Source of the DNA: Aristolochia californica
Taxonomy: Eukaryota; Streptophyta; Magnoliopsida; Piperales; Aristolochiaceae
Assembly (NCBI GenBank): GCA_029961685.1
Contig: JARWKL010000016.1
Span: 6,340,358 to 6,404,357, forward strand
Reading direction: 5' to 3'
DNA length: 64,000 nucleotides
Part shown: positions 32,787 through 46,060 of the stretch, one piece after another
Position numbering within the stretch: the stretch's first letter is position 1
Layout of the letters: the number at the start of each line of letters is the position of its first letter
The notes under the pieces: model-generated
Databases searched by the model: none
Told to the model about the DNA's origin: nothing
The model's input: only the letters and a program-made list of their open reading frames with translations
Position numbers and translations under genes: made by a program

Positions 32787-35700
32787 TCAGTGGGAGAACG
32801 AACCGTCTTCCGTGCTAAAAACTGAATTTTCAGCAACACTTAAGAATGCTTTTTCTTCTTCCCACTTGATGATCTCCCTTGCAAATTTAAGAGCCGCGTC
32901 AACTGATGTAGCCTCCAAGCCGTTTGTCTGACAAACATAAAGCTTCCGCCCGGTCAGAGAATAAAAGAGCCTTTTGAACTTTGCTGCAATATAATGAAAA
33001 GCACGCTGGCCCATTGAACTCTCATTGATGCTATTGCTCCTGCTGCCAGAGTTGTTGTGACGACTTATCACAGGCTTAAAGTCATCCAACCAGTCACACA
33101 CATTTAGGGGAACACGGCCAACCTTCTCTTCAAACAAGTCAATCTTGTTAAGTACCAGCAGGAACTCCATCTGTTCAAAGGTCTCGTGGGTAACAATACT
33201 CTCAAACAGCCTCTTGTTCAATGACATTTTATTCTGCGGGGTCCTGCTCCCATCATCACAAAACTCATCATAGTCACTTAAAGCTACACAGAAGATGACA
33301 ATCCGAATGTCTTCAAACATTTCCAGCCACTTGCAGTTTTCCCCAAGACCTTTTGCATGTACTCTAATGAGTTGGTACCTGCATCCGTGATGTCCAGAGA
33401 AGTGAAATAATGCCTAATCAAACTTCCTTAGCACTTGTTCAATTACAAAAACACTTTATGCATCCAACTTAGTCGTGTTTGATTCCTATAAAATACGACC
33501 ACCACTTCTCCCACCCACTTGATCAAATCAAGCCATTAAACAAGAAAATTTAAATCAAGATGCTTTTCTAACTGAGAAAGAAAGACTTATTGAGCCAGAT
33601 GGGAATTTAATTAACTCGTGCTAAATGTAACCAACCTCAGTAATGGGTTATGCTGATCAGCATCATCATCAATATCGTCATATGGTGAACGAGGAAATGA
33701 GAAGTCTATGCATGTAAGTCCATTTGCAGAAGTAACTCCTTCAGCACGAAGAATGTCTGCGTCGGATGGCTCGTACTCCATCTTTGCTATATCAACAACC
33801 TGAAGAAGTTTGCAGTAACTAAGAACTTAAACAGTGGAGATCACATATAGTAAATGACCTCCGAAGTTTCAGAGGAACAGAAAAGGGAGAAATTTTTAAA
33901 GGGAAGCATACACTAGTACCTGCTCTGGGAAATAACTTGCATGAGTAGGCAACCTTCTTCTAATCTAAGTAATCACCTAACTTTCAGAGGAACAAGAAAA
34001 GACTTTCAAAGGGCACGATGCATTATTACCTGCTCTAGGAAATAACTTGCATGAGTAGGCAAGGTCTGTAGTTCACTTCTCCGGCTGTATGTTGCCTGAA
34101 TAGCAGCATCTTTCCACAGTTCCTCAACTGAAGGTGCATATTCACGAGTAGCTGCTGGGAATATAGCTTCCAGGTCGCCTGATGCCATAACTTTGAGGTA
34201 CCAATCTGAGAATGCTTTCAATCTTGGGCTAATGGAATATAAAGGGTGAGCATCTTTGAGATTCTTATTGCCTGCATATATCAAGAGCTTCAATTTCTCT
34301 TTAAAGCTTTTCTTTGGAGCGAAAGATTCTTCTTGAGCTTTACTTATGAAATGTGTGCAAACACACATGTACTATTTATTCATTATCGAGTGATTTCAAT
34401 GCTAAGAAACAGGAATCTCAAATAAACTATATCATCAAGAAAGCATGAATATGCAAAACACATACAAACACACACATTATTTTGCTATTGAGTCATTTCA
34501 ATGCTCACAAACAGGAATCTCTAGCAAATAAAAATCATCTAGAAAGCTATAATATACTTTTTGGAGTCATAGATAAAATAAACTTTTTACAGGCATCAAA
34601 ATGAAAATAGCCACTTGGGAGGGTTTACAATATGAGGCATTGGTTCATAATTTGTAAAATATGAAGAATAAGGAGAAATGGAGAGAAAAGAGAAGAGAGG
34701 AGTTTTGGAAGAAGCTGCACTGAAGAGCATCCTCCGTTGTGTCAAAATCTTCTCTTATTAACTCACTAAAGTTAACAGCTTACAAAAAGACGTATATGCC
34801 CCTTTACACGTACACACATATATCTCCCTAATAACATATTAGAAAGACATGAAAGTTTAACCACATAATGCTCACATAATAACTAGCCAACAGCTATCCT
34901 AAAAGGGACATAAAATCGGGGGAAAAGACCAAAATAGCTTTCTTACATATATTTTAACACAACCCCCCAAGCTAGAACGTATATATCAAAGAACTCTAGC
35001 TTGTACAGAAGTTTCCAAGTTCTTTCTTTCTCAAAAGCTTTAGTAAAGTCATCACCAAGCTGATCCACAAATTTGACATAAGGAGTAACTACAGCCCCAC
35101 TTATTACAACATCACACAAAATGACAATCAACCTCTAAATGTTTCGTCTATTCATGAAAAAACTGAGTTACTTACAATAAATATTGCAGCCTGGTTATTA
35201 CAAAACATCTTCATAGCCTTTGTAGTAGCAAACAGACGCTTGTATCACTGACCTCACCCACAGAAGTTCACTAATTGTGTGAGTTATTCCTTGGTACTCT
35301 GCTTTTGCACTAGAGCGGGCTATAACATTATGTTTCTTGCTTTTCTAACTATCTCTCTAGCAACAAATACATAGTAACCGGAGGTAGATTATCTATCCAA
35401 TTTAGACCCCGCATAATCGGCATCAAAATATCCACTAATCTACAAGTGATTATGTGATGCGTACAACATCCTTTTTCCTTGCGCACCTTTGAAATAGTTT
35501 AATATCCTATGCATGGCTTCTAAATGTATCTTCCTTGGATACTCTATAAATTGGCACTGCAAATGATATGTCAAGTCGAGTTATTGTAGCACAAATAAGC
35601 TTGCCTATTAACCTGTTGTACATAGTCTTCTCTTTAAGCTCAACACCATCATTTTCATGGAACTATAATTTACATCCATAAGGCATCCCATCAGGTCTAG

Positions 35701-38700
35701 CTCCCACCAGATTCATAAAGCATATTAGTAACGTATTTTTGTTGTATCAAGATAATACCTATTTTACTTGCTACTTCAATCCCATGGAAATACTCAAGGG
35801 TTGTCTGAAAAATGTTTTGTAAGGTCTCTTCTAACTTCTTCAATGTCTTTCAAATCACTCCTTGACAACACTACGCCATCAACATATACAATCGACACTA
35901 TAAATCCAAAAGGTCTCTTCAAAATAGACGAGTGATCACAAAGACTTCTTGCAAACCTACGTCATCAACATATACAATCAACACTATAACTCCAAAAGGT
36001 CTCTTCAAAATAGACGAGTGATCACAAAGACTTCTTGCAAACCCCAATGACATAACTACTTGGCTGAATATTTCGAACCAAGCTCTCAGACTCTAATTGA
36101 GGCCATAAATGGCTTCATCTAGTCTACATATTTTCCATGTCTCTCCCTGAGCAATATACCCAAAAGGTTGCTCCATATAAGCTTCCTCGGCTAGATCACC
36201 AGACAAGAATGCATTTTTAATATCCAATTGGAACTATGACAAACCCTTGTTGACAGCGACAAACATCAATATGATAATTGATGATAGATATGCAATTGGT
36301 GAAAAAGTCTCAATGACATCTACCCCATAGGATCCCTAAGGCGATGAACTAGGCTTTATATTGCTCTATAGAACCATCAACCTTATATTTTATTGTGTAA
36401 ACCCAACAACACCCAACCATGGTCGCATCTATGACACGTTTCCAATGAGGAGAAGACAAGGCTTCTTGTATGGAAGAAGGAATAGAATAGGAAGACAGAG
36501 ATAATGCAAAATATTTGAAAGAATTAGACAATGAATCAAAGCAAACAAACTTGAAAATAAGATATCTAGTTCCCCATTGAGTACAAACTCGAATACCTTT
36601 ACGAAGTGAAACAAGTAAGTTATAATCATTTACCTCAGGACCAACATGTTAATCGATTTCACCGAATGAAGGTAAACTAAGAGATCGATTTCTATTTCGA
36701 TACCTGATTTTCTATTCGATAAATAGATATAGAAGTTTAAGACAGAAATTACAATAATGCCCTTATAAGATACAAATTTACAATAATGCCCTTATATACG
36801 ATAACATCCTCCCTCAAATTGATGCTGGTAAGTCAACCAACAACAATTTGCCAACCAAAAATTGATGCTGTTGCCGAGTCATAGCTTTGGTGAAGACATC
36901 GGCCACTTGGAGATCCGAAGAAATGTAAGGAAGAAATATCACCCGACCATCCAAGGTATCACGGATAGAATGACAATCAACCTCAATTTGTTTGGTGCGT
37001 TCATGGAAAACAGGGTTGGTGGCAATCTGAACAACACTAGTGCTATCAGCATGAAGATGGGTAGAAGTAGTCTGAGGGAACTCAAACTCCGCAAGAAGAC
37101 CGCGTAGCCATACAATCTCAGAACAGGCAGTAGACATGGCACGACACCTAGCTTCAGTAGAGGATTTAGAAACACGATCTTGTTTCTTATATCGCCAAGA
37201 AATTAAGGCATCACCTAAAAACATACACCAACCCGTAGTAGAGCGACGGGTATCCAGACACCCAGCCCAATCAGCATCACTATAAGCAATAAGTTGAAGA
37301 GAGGAGCTTGTAGGAAAGAATAATCCACGAGTAGGAGAACCTCGAAGATAGTGGATGATGCGTCGAACTGCAGCAAGATGGAGATGACAAGGAGAAGACA
37401 TAAACTGACTAACCTGATGAACAACATAGGAGATGTCAGGGCGAGTAGTGGTCAAGTAGATGAGACTCCCAACCAGGCGCCGATAGAGAGTAGGGTACAT
37501 CAAGAAAGTCCCCTTTATCTTTCCGGTATTTGACATTTACTTCCATAGGAGTATCAACAGAAGAAGTGTCCTCCAAACCAGCTATGGTAATAATATCTTG
37601 AATATACTTATGCTGGTTTAAGAAAATACCATTGGCCTGATGATGGACTTCCAGTCCTAAGAAGTACGTGAGCTGGCCAAGATCTTTCATATGGAAAGTG
37701 GCATGTAACACCTGTTGTAGCTTGGTAATCAGTCCAGAGTCAGTGCCAATAATAAGGATGTCATCCACATAAACCAGGAGAATGACCATGCCTGCGACAG
37801 ACTTATGATAGAAGAGAGAGGAATCATACTGACTCTGTGTAAACCTGTGGAGAATAAGAGTGCCACAAAATTTCTCAAACCAAGCTTGGGGGGCTTGCTT
37901 AAGCCCATATAGAGGACGACGAAGCTTGCAAACCTGATCAGGAGAGGAGGTAGTCATACCCGAAGGGAGCTTCATGTATACATCTTCATGGAGGTCACCA
38001 TGGAGAAATGCATTCTTCACATCCATCTGATGCAGCGGCCAGGACTGAGAGGCTGCAATCGTGAATATAGTACGGACTGTAGTCATCTTGGCAATCGGCG
38101 CAAAAGTTTCCTCATAATCAATCCCATATTCCTGTTTGTTGCCCAGAGCTACTAGGCGAGCTTTGTACCGATCCAAAGAGCCATTAGAGCGAAGTTTGAT
38201 AGAGAAAACCCATTTACTCCCAAGAGGCTTAACAGTAGAAGGGCAAGGAATAATATCCCAAGTGTGATTCTCCTCAAGTGCTCGAAGTTCTGTTTGCATT
38301 GCATTCTACCAACACTCATGTGCCATGGCCTGTTTGTAACAAGTGGGAATGGAGATAGAGGATAAAGTAGCAACAAGAGAGACAGTGAAGGTGAAACTAT
38401 ACCAATGAGGAGGCCTAGAAGGGCGAGTAGACCGGCGAAGAGCGGTGGAAACTGGAGCAAGAGTAGGATCAGGCGCCAGGAGAAGATCGTGAGGGGGCAC
38501 AGAGGAAGTAGAACCAAACTCATGGCCACTACATCTTCCATAAACAAAACCAGGTTTGAACCTTTCCACAATTGGCGGAGAATCATCAAAGTAAAGTAGA
38601 AGAGATAAAGAGGCAGATGGCTGCTCAACATGAGATAGAAAAAAATATTGATTTTCAAAGAAAACCACATTCCGATAAACATGTATACGACGAGCATGTG

Positions 38701-41700
38701 GATCATAACAAACATAACCCTTTTGAGGGATATCATAACCAAGAAAAGCACACTTAACTGATTGGGCAGTAAGTTTATGTCGTTCATGAGCAGGGAGATG
38801 CACAAAACAAACAAAACCAAATGTTCGAAGATCAGAATATGAAGGAGAATGGCCAAACAACTTAAAGAAAGGAGAAACATGATGTAATGTAAGAGAAGGT
38901 AAGCGATTGATCAAATGAACCGAAGTAGAAAGCGCTTCACACAAAAAACGAGAAAGAATAGAAGATTCAAGTAAAAGGGTTCTGACCACATCAAGAAGAT
39001 GACGATTTTTCCTCTCAGCGACACCATTTTGTTGCGGTGTCGAAGGACAAGAGCGCTGAAAGACGATCCCTTTGCTTTGAAGAAAGTCTTGAAACTCACT
39101 AGACATGTATTCACCGCCAGAATCAAAGCGCAAGACCTTGATGCTGTCAAATAATTGAGTCTCTAGAAGCGCAAGAAAACGCTTGAATACTAAAAAAACT
39201 TCAGCCTTAGCCCGTCGAAAGTAAACCCAAGTAAACCGACTACAGTCATCAATAAAGGTGACAAAGTACTTGTAATGCGCATGAGAAATAACAGGTACAA
39301 TCCCCCAAACATCAGTATGAATAATATCGAAACATTGTAAGGCATGTGATACATTATGAGGAAAAGGTAGAACTTTACTTTTGTCAAGTTTGCATGATGG
39401 ACATTCAAAAAAAAGATCAAGAGAAGAACACGCTTTATGTCCCAAGGCACCTAAATTAAATAATTTTCGAAGTACATCAGAGTTGGGGTGGTCTAGACTT
39501 TTATGCCCACATCTTAGGTCCAAAATCCACAACATTACATGCAAAGGAAAGTCGAAAGTAGTAAATATAATTAGAGATGAACATATTAAAAAACTTTAGA
39601 CAGATAGACATGGCCTGGAGTATTTTGTCCTTTTAGGTTAGAAGTGCCACTCGAATGGAGACAAAGAATAGGGCTCCCAGCCTGTCTCCTTTGCTAAGCT
39701 ATCCTTCTTCAGTGTGCCTTCATCACTTCTATGCATATTATGTTTTGTCTTCCTCAGCTTCTTGTGAGCCCCTTGAGTGATTAAGATAAGACTTTAGTCA
39801 CTGCTGCACATTAGACCTCTTTTGCGCATGCTCATCCTTCTCAAGTCAAATCAAGGAGGGCTTTTGATGCCTTTAAATTATTTTAGGTTTCAAAATAAAA
39901 CTCAAATCTTCTAGCATTTTTTTAATGATAAATCTTTTTCTTAAATTCACTTTCCCGTCTCCAAAACCTTCAATAACCCTATCGATTCAATCCAGAAATT
40001 ATCCTGCATCCAAATCTCTTAACAGAGAAACAAGATCAATAGGCAAATTTCCTCTCATATGAGGCATAAAAGAAAACTTTTTGTAATATGAATGGTAGAT
40101 TGGGTAGATTCAGAATTAACACTGAGAGTAGTATTTGCATGGAAATTCCATGGTTGAATAGTTTCCTAGAGACAAAAGTAGGCAAGTAATAGTAGGCTAG
40201 TAGAAGGATTTTAAGATGAATTTTTGTCTATTTAGACAAGTGAAGAGAAGAGCATCTCCACTCATTTTTCAGTAAAACCTTGTGTCTCTTTGATTTTCAA
40301 GAATCCTAATCAGCCGGGAGATTGCCTTCCAAATTTATCATATTCTCTCAATTTGCCACTGACATGGAACCTGGTTCTTTGTGAGAATGAATTGTATTGC
40401 CGTTATTAGAGTGGGCACTGTGTCCCATGTTTGATTCTTGGAGAAGGCAACCTATGCAAGGGGCTACCCAGTGCCAGCTGAGAGCCATAAAAAGTTGTTA
40501 GAAAATCTACTGAGGGGCACTTTGGTCATTTTACCTCAGTATATGTTATATATTTCTACGTCATGTAGTTCAACATATTTTATTATGTCTATAGTTCAAA
40601 TTTCATGTACATAGGATATGTAGAATGAGAGATATAAGGAGTTGAGTTATTTAAGTGTAAGAGAGCCCTTTTTGTAATTGTCCTAATCCTATCATTAAAT
40701 CGAGAAGGGGGTCGAGCACGACCCACAACGAACTCAGAATTTTGATTTCTCTCAACTCTCTCCTCTCCTCCTCTCAATTTCTCTCTTTCTTCTCTTCAAT
40801 CTTCATTTTCAAAAATATGTAAAAAAATATGACCTGATCTAGAGTGGAAGTAATCATAGAGTCGGCCACTGTGGATGCCAACACTGAAGCAAGGTAGATT
40901 GTTATGGTCACGTGCAGCTCAACCTGGGTATAATTGCCAAGTTGCGCAAGCCTAGTATGGGAAAGGTTTAAGGGCCTAGACTTCTACGTCCCATAAAAAC
41001 TTTTAACATATTGGTGAAGTATCTAACACTCAACTCAAAATACAATGGATCTCAATCCAACATTCCTTTCACCTTTCCTGCAGACTTTATTTCTAAAAAT
41101 TTTATGTTACAGAATGAACCTCGGAACAAGCATCAACAAACACTATGTGTGGTGATTAAGCCAAGGGCTCAATCGAGCATCCTGCTGCTGTCTATAGTTT
41201 ATTCCCTCCACAAACACTGCTTCAACAATTTAACTTGCTTCTCTAATGGCTCAAGCCCTGTCTAAAACACAATTTTTAAGATTCAACAACCTATGCTCAG
41301 CAGCTGATCCATTTTCAAAATTTGGAAACTCAATATGTAGATCCTATCAGATCACAAAGAGATGTATGGAACATTGCTAATTATAGAAATATTAGTCAAT
41401 TCCTAATCAGAGTTTGGAGATCAAACATGCCCATTTATTGGAGTTGTCTAGCTTTGCTTAGAAGAGTTCCATTGCAAGACCATTGAACACAGGAAAGAGA
41501 TTTTTTTTTTTTTAAATGAAAAGTGATTGACTATCAATAAGAACAATTAGTTCTAATAAACAATTCTTACTTTAATCATCTCATTTAGTAGCAATTTTGA
41601 TATAGGGAATCTCATTCTTGTGTTCAAAACAATAATATGACATCTAGGTAAACGATGCAGACTTGAACAAGAAGCATCCTAACTATTTTAGTTCAAAAGT

Positions 41701-44675
41701 GCACCATATGCTTGCTTTATAATGCTTTCAATCACTTATCATCTTTTCATTTTCTTTTTCTGATTATTCAGGGTTCACACTAGCCTGTTCAAACAAGTTT
41801 ACTGGCTCCTACGTAATGACTTATGGCCTACAAGATAGTGTAAGCAGGGATAATCCATCAGCATATAATACAGAATGAATGCTACGCACTTGCCTTGGTC
41901 AGCAGACAGCGGTTTCACATGGTGATTTCTTGCTTCCATCAAGCTTTCCTCTTCAAAACGTTCACGCCCTTCAAGCAGTATACCAAGATATCTATACACA
42001 TTGCCCTGGATCTTACATTTAATATGTTCACGCTCTTCATCAGAGTATGAAACATTTCTGTACAAAACCCTAGCCTAAAGAAAGAAAAGAAGCAACTCAA
42101 CTCAATGAACCAAGTTGTTTGAAGCTTATAGCTGAAGCTAGATTTCATTTCACAGTTTGGGTAAGTTAAGATATCATATTGTCTTACTTGTTTATGAATT
42201 ATTTAGAAAAATATAAAGCATTCAAGGGGGTAAAAATGAAGAAAAGAGTTGCCAACAAAAACAGTAGTTGCATCCAGTTCCAGACTACCTGTTTAAAGAG
42301 GGTACTAGTTCCTGATCCACAAGATCCAACCAGAAGAAACTTCTGAAGAATTTTTTGCTCAAGGTATTCTGGTACAGCTATGCCAGTTTGATTAACCACT
42401 TCTTCTCCACAAGATTTTCCCAATTTAGATGGAACAGGAAGGGACAGAACCGAGCAAATCAGCTTTGTCCTAGCCTATCAATTGACTTCAAACGGAATGA
42501 GTTTCAAGACAATTCTAGTAACAGGAAGCAAGAACAAAGGAAAAGAAAACACCTTGCCCCATATGTTGCCTCTTATGTTCTTCTGCCCCTCCTCCTGGTA
42601 GGATCCATCTGCATCTAGCCAAAAATGAGGATTTCCAGCACACTGGACTCCTGCCCACTGCAATATCAAGAAAGCGAAGGTTAATGTTAAACTGTTTCTT
42701 CAATCAAATTCAAGATCACAGAAAGCAATACGACCTGAAGCATACGATACTCAGATTTAGTAATTTCTCGATTGTTAATGAAAATTCCTGTGTTCCCATT
42801 GCTAGCATCTAGCATGAGTATGCCCCCAACGTTAAGATGCGGACTAATAATCTTGCAAGGCTTGTGCCCCTCCTGTTACATGTTCATCACAGTCACAACT
42901 TAAGCTTGTAGAAGAATACAAAGAACTTCTTGAATACAAGTAGCATATAATGTACCCAACATAATCGGCAACCAGATCAATCATTTGAATGCCCACCACA
43001 AAAGGGTGAAAGTCCAAAGAACTTGACCAACAACATAGCTCCACCTATCTGATCAATGAGCATAATGAATGGCCCACATGACCACTGATTCATATTTGCA
43101 CAGTATAATACCATTGATCACATGGATAGAGTTGCTTTCATGGTGAGATTTTTAAACCCTGGAGGATCACCATAAACCCCCAGCAGTTGTGGTTTAGGTT
43201 GTTTAACCTCCTACCCCCAATAAGTGCTTGAGCACAACAACATTAGTATCTGGAGACACCAATTTCTACTCTTACAACTGCCCTTAATATAAAAAAAAAA
43301 AAAAAAAATCATATCAAATGCATTCCATGTTCACCTTTCCCCAAAAACCTGACACTTGGTCATACCAATAGCTTCCGGGCTTAAGCTTATTCGGTGGATT
43401 TGGACAACTCAGCAATATAACCATCTCCTCAAGACAAAGCTGCTTCCCATTGACAAAAATATTATCAGGCTGCAGCTGATTCATTTCACATGACTTCTCT
43501 GCCTTCATCACTTGTTGGATTTCCAATGAGCTAAGCAACCTTTTAAGTAGTCTAGAGCACTTGCCCAAGCTCTCTCGCTTGGATTCGTCTATTGGGTACC
43601 CAATACAAGTAAGGCATTTCCTCCCTTCTGGCATAGAACCCATTGCCCTAAGCACACAGTTACTGCAATACTTTGCATTACAAACAAAACAAACCTCTTT
43701 TTCTGTAAAACGATTTCCTTTGAGACAACAACAACAAACCCCTTTCTTTACCTTCCAATGCGATTCTTTCCTGTCTTGGATGCTTTCAGCTTCATCTTCA
43801 TTAACACTCACATCAACCATCTCACCGTCTTCTGAATCACATACGGTCATAAGAGAAGCTCTTCTGACATTGGACGCATGTCTACTGTCACAATTCCCTG
43901 AAGCTTTGTGTGAAGAATATTCTGAAGAAAGGGAACGTGAACTCAAAACTGATTGAGTAGATATCCAATCAGGAGGGTTTGCATCATTTGAAAATTCTAG
44001 ACTCCCCTTAAAATCTTCCAAAGACCGCAATGCATCCGAGCTTCCAGTTATGCTTGAAAGTTCATGTGTTTCATTGTGCCTGCTTGAAAAACTCATCGAA
44101 CCTAAACTCCTAAAATCTTCAGACGGTTCAAGTGTCCCACTGGCTCCGGTGCCTCGTCCACTCAAGCTTCCTACTGATAATTCACCAGTCTGATCACGCT
44201 TACTTGAAAACCTTACAATACCCAGCTCATCGGTTTGATTTTCCATCTCACAGGCTTGTTTGTCTCTGTTTGAAGAATCAACTGCATGCGCGCCACAAAC
44301 TTCAGCAGACAAAACATTTGATCCATCACCAGAAAAGTCCGGATCATGAGCAATTGTGACACTTTCCTCAAAAGCAATAACAGAAGTTGGTGAAAGTACT
44401 GACTCTACATCTGGAATGAAATCACCGGGTAGTGCTTTAAGAGCATATGGAGACGGAAGGGGATGAATTACCGGCAACGCTAATCTGTCACCAAAAGCAG
44501 TCGGAATCACCACTGCAGCCGTCGGGATACGGTCGATATCGATCGGGACAGCCCGTGGAATGTCATAACCAATTGGAGGCCCATTATACTCAATGGCAAA
44601 TGAATACTCATCCTCACCCTCGCTGGCAGGAAACGTAGCTTCCGCCGGTAGCATTCGCCTAAGCAGCTTCGCCAT
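32787..44675 (-). CDS. XLG: Extra-large G-protein alpha subunit (XLG), eight exons
   Basis: Minus-strand gene with exons 44675-43335, 42872-42735, 42657-42553, 42474-42289, 42074-41890, 34342-34030, 33799-33636 and 33378-32787. All introns are GT-AG and phases fit, giving about 1007 residues, somewhat longer than Arabidopsis XLG1-3. Residues 1-310 form the XLG-specific N-terminus with [20 protein letters not shown]. 311-357 is a cysteine-rich block ([22 protein letters not shown]). The C-terminal half is a G-alpha-like domain with a P-loop [13 protein letters not shown] (about 578-590), [60 protein letters not shown] and the guanine-specificity loop [10 protein letters not shown]. XLGs replace or accompany the canonical G-alpha with G-beta-gamma in plant immunity and development. 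The P-loop Lys is replaced by Thr, a feature of this family. Intron 5 is 7547 bp because of retroelements. No stop or shift is seen; the gene should be functional. Confidence 0.93.
33906..34062 (-). repeat. Tandem duplication of an XLG exon end and splice donor
   Basis: The last 36 or so bases of exon 6 (CTTGCCTACTCATGCAAGTT and the following ATTTCC) with the donor and the start of intron 6 are repeated about 112 bp further into the intron. The real donor follows base 34030; the copy ends AGAGCAG|GTACTAG at about 33917. Reading past the real donor meets a stop within eight codons, so use of the second donor would truncate the protein. Confidence 0.8.
34635..36646 (-). mobile_element. Copia remnant in XLG intron 5 (older)
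   Basis: A G-rich polypurine tract followed by TTGTGTTAAAATATATG (minus strand, about 34975-34950) marks the start of a 3' LTR that extends left to about 34635. Next to it lies a heavily decayed RNase H/RT region (34980-36531), recognisable at its end by [20 protein letters not shown] and [12 protein letters not shown] (36531-36349). Its left-hand continuation, past RT, is cut by the next copia at 36647. Many stops and shifts; orientation is the same as XLG. Confidence 0.65.
35877..36048. repeat. 86-bp tandem duplication inside the copia remnant
   Basis: 35877-35962 is repeated directly as 35963-36048 (CATCAACATATACAATC to CTTCTTGCAAACC) with three to five differences. It covers part of the decayed RT. 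Confidence 0.9.
36647..36806 (-). repeat. 3' LTR of the younger intronic copia
   Basis: 160 bp; on the minus strand it starts TGTTATCGTATATAAG after the tract CAATTTGAGGGAGGA and ends CGATTAACA at 36647. Flanking bases CAACA at 36642-36646 would be one half of a target duplication. Confidence 0.75.
36814..39544 (-). pseudogene. Copia integrase-RT-RNase H, nearly intact
   Basis: 39544-38306 holds the pre-integrase motif and integrase ([76 protein letters not shown]). One TAG at 38306 separates it, in the same frame, from RT at 38299-37436 ([56 protein letters not shown]). A single frame change near 37510 leads to RNase H at 37536-36814 ([51 protein letters not shown]). Only these two breaks are evident. 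Confidence 0.88.
39601..40495. other. XLG intron 5 sequence, nothing recognised
   Basis: No coding pattern and no repeat shared with the rest of the window; probably original intron plus unidentified remnants. Confidence 0.4.
40496..40811. repeat. Possible solo LTR in XLG intron 5
   Basis: Begins TGTTAGAAAATCTACTGAGG, a common start of plant copia LTRs, and ends CTTCATTTTCA, with a CT-rich stretch before the end. Flanks AAAGT and AAAAT are similar but not identical. No internal element sequence adjoins it. Confidence 0.4.
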
Positions 44676-45270
44676 TTCCCTCTACTCACATCGAAATCCC
44701 AGCACAAATATCCAAACCTCAAGCAGAGAGTGCTCCAATCATTCCGTCCAAGAAAGCCAGTGCCTTCCCGGATATACCCTCCTTAAGCTCCAAATTCTTC
44801 TCAATTCTCTCGCCAACCCACTGAAACTATATAATCATTCAAAACCGTAAAGCAGCAGAAAAAGTAGGTTATAGAAGCAGAAATCACATTGACTCCCCAA
44901 ATACCAACACCGTCCTCGAGTGAGAACAAGAGGGAATTCAAACAGAAAAAAACAACAAAAGTAACAAAAGTGGTGATTTGTTCTTACCAGGAAGCAAAGA
45001 AAGCAGGGTGGGAGCAAGAAAAACGAGCTTCCGGTCTTGGGGAAGAAATTTCAGCAGAAAAAGAAAAGGAAAAAAAAAAAAAAAAAACAAAAGCAGGAAG
45101 AGAGAACGGCGTGAGAGAATGGTTGTCGTGGATTCCGCACCGTTACTATTATCTGACTGCGTTGGCACGTCAGCCCGTGCTCCTGTCGGGCGCAAAAGCG
45201 AGAGGCTAACGAATCTTTCCACGCTAGCGGTCGGTGCACACAGACTCGTTACACCCTGTCCCCACGAAGT
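44676..45270 (-). promoter_or_regulatory. XLG 5' UTR and promoter region
   Basis: Upstream of the XLG ATG: a leader with CT-rich minus-strand sequence, a 17-bp A run near 45071 and a GC-richer patch (45100-45270) before AT-rich DNA. No clear TATA box; the transcription start cannot be fixed. Reading frames here on both strands are low complexity. Confidence 0.4.
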
Positions 45271-46060
45271 TTAAAATTTAATTTTTTTAAGAAAATTTAC
45301 AGGTTTTATATTTAATCGTAAATTTATAATTTTTTATAAAAAAATTATATTTACTATTCATATTCCTTAAAAGAAAATACTCCTGTTTTTTTTAAAAAAA
45401 ATTTAATGTGTAAAAAATACTATGTGTATGCACTAATATGAAACTAAATTAATTAATAAATAATAATTATATTACTTAAAAATATAACATTATATTAGGC
45501 ATTATCATAATCTTATGTTATGTGATAATTATGATAAAAAAAATAGAAGCATTTTCATCATAAAGAATATGAATAATAAATATGACATCATTAAATATAA
45601 AATCTGTAAATTGACTTTTTATATTTAACTTAAATATCTTAAGATTTCCTTTTTTATTATTTTAGTTTTTAATTGATGTAGTTATGATGTTTATTTTAGA
45701 TCTTTATTTTATTTATTCTTAGTAATAAAATAAAGATAATAGCATTGTTAAAATTACAATTTATAGTAAATCTAGTGAATTATGTGAATTTTAAAAAGTC
45801 AAGAAGTTGGACGCAACTACAGGTCCGTAACTTGAGCCCAGTCTCCATTCATTCATTTTAATGATGTTATTTCTTCGTTTACATATGAATGCACAGACTT
45901 GTGCAAGGTTAGTCCACAATGAAATGGAATAAATTCCCCCCGCATTACCTAGTTCATTTGAAGTTGACGGTAGTGTAGAATGAATTGAATTGAAGTGAAA
46001 TTACATCACTTCATTTTCTCAGGCAAAAATTGCGGTATTTAGATTCAGCCCATTTTTTCG
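45271..46060. other. AT-rich intergenic sequence
   Basis: Very AT-rich with no ORF, LTR or inverted-repeat end recognised. Confidence 0.45.

Larger units (their letters stand above)
36647..39600 (-). mobile_element. 5'-truncated copia element in XLG intron 5
   Basis: Contains integrase, RT, RNase H, polypurine tract and 3' LTR, but gag, protease and the 5' LTR are absent beyond about 39600. It is inserted in the older copia remnant and is much better preserved than it. Same strand as XLG, so its 3' LTR signals could affect XLG transcript ends. Confidence 0.85.

Noticed and set aside
38152..38880. 242-codon minus-strand frame rich in Leu/Phe
   Set aside because: Shifted frame over the copia integrase and linker; its hydrophobicity comes from the overlapping coding sequence.
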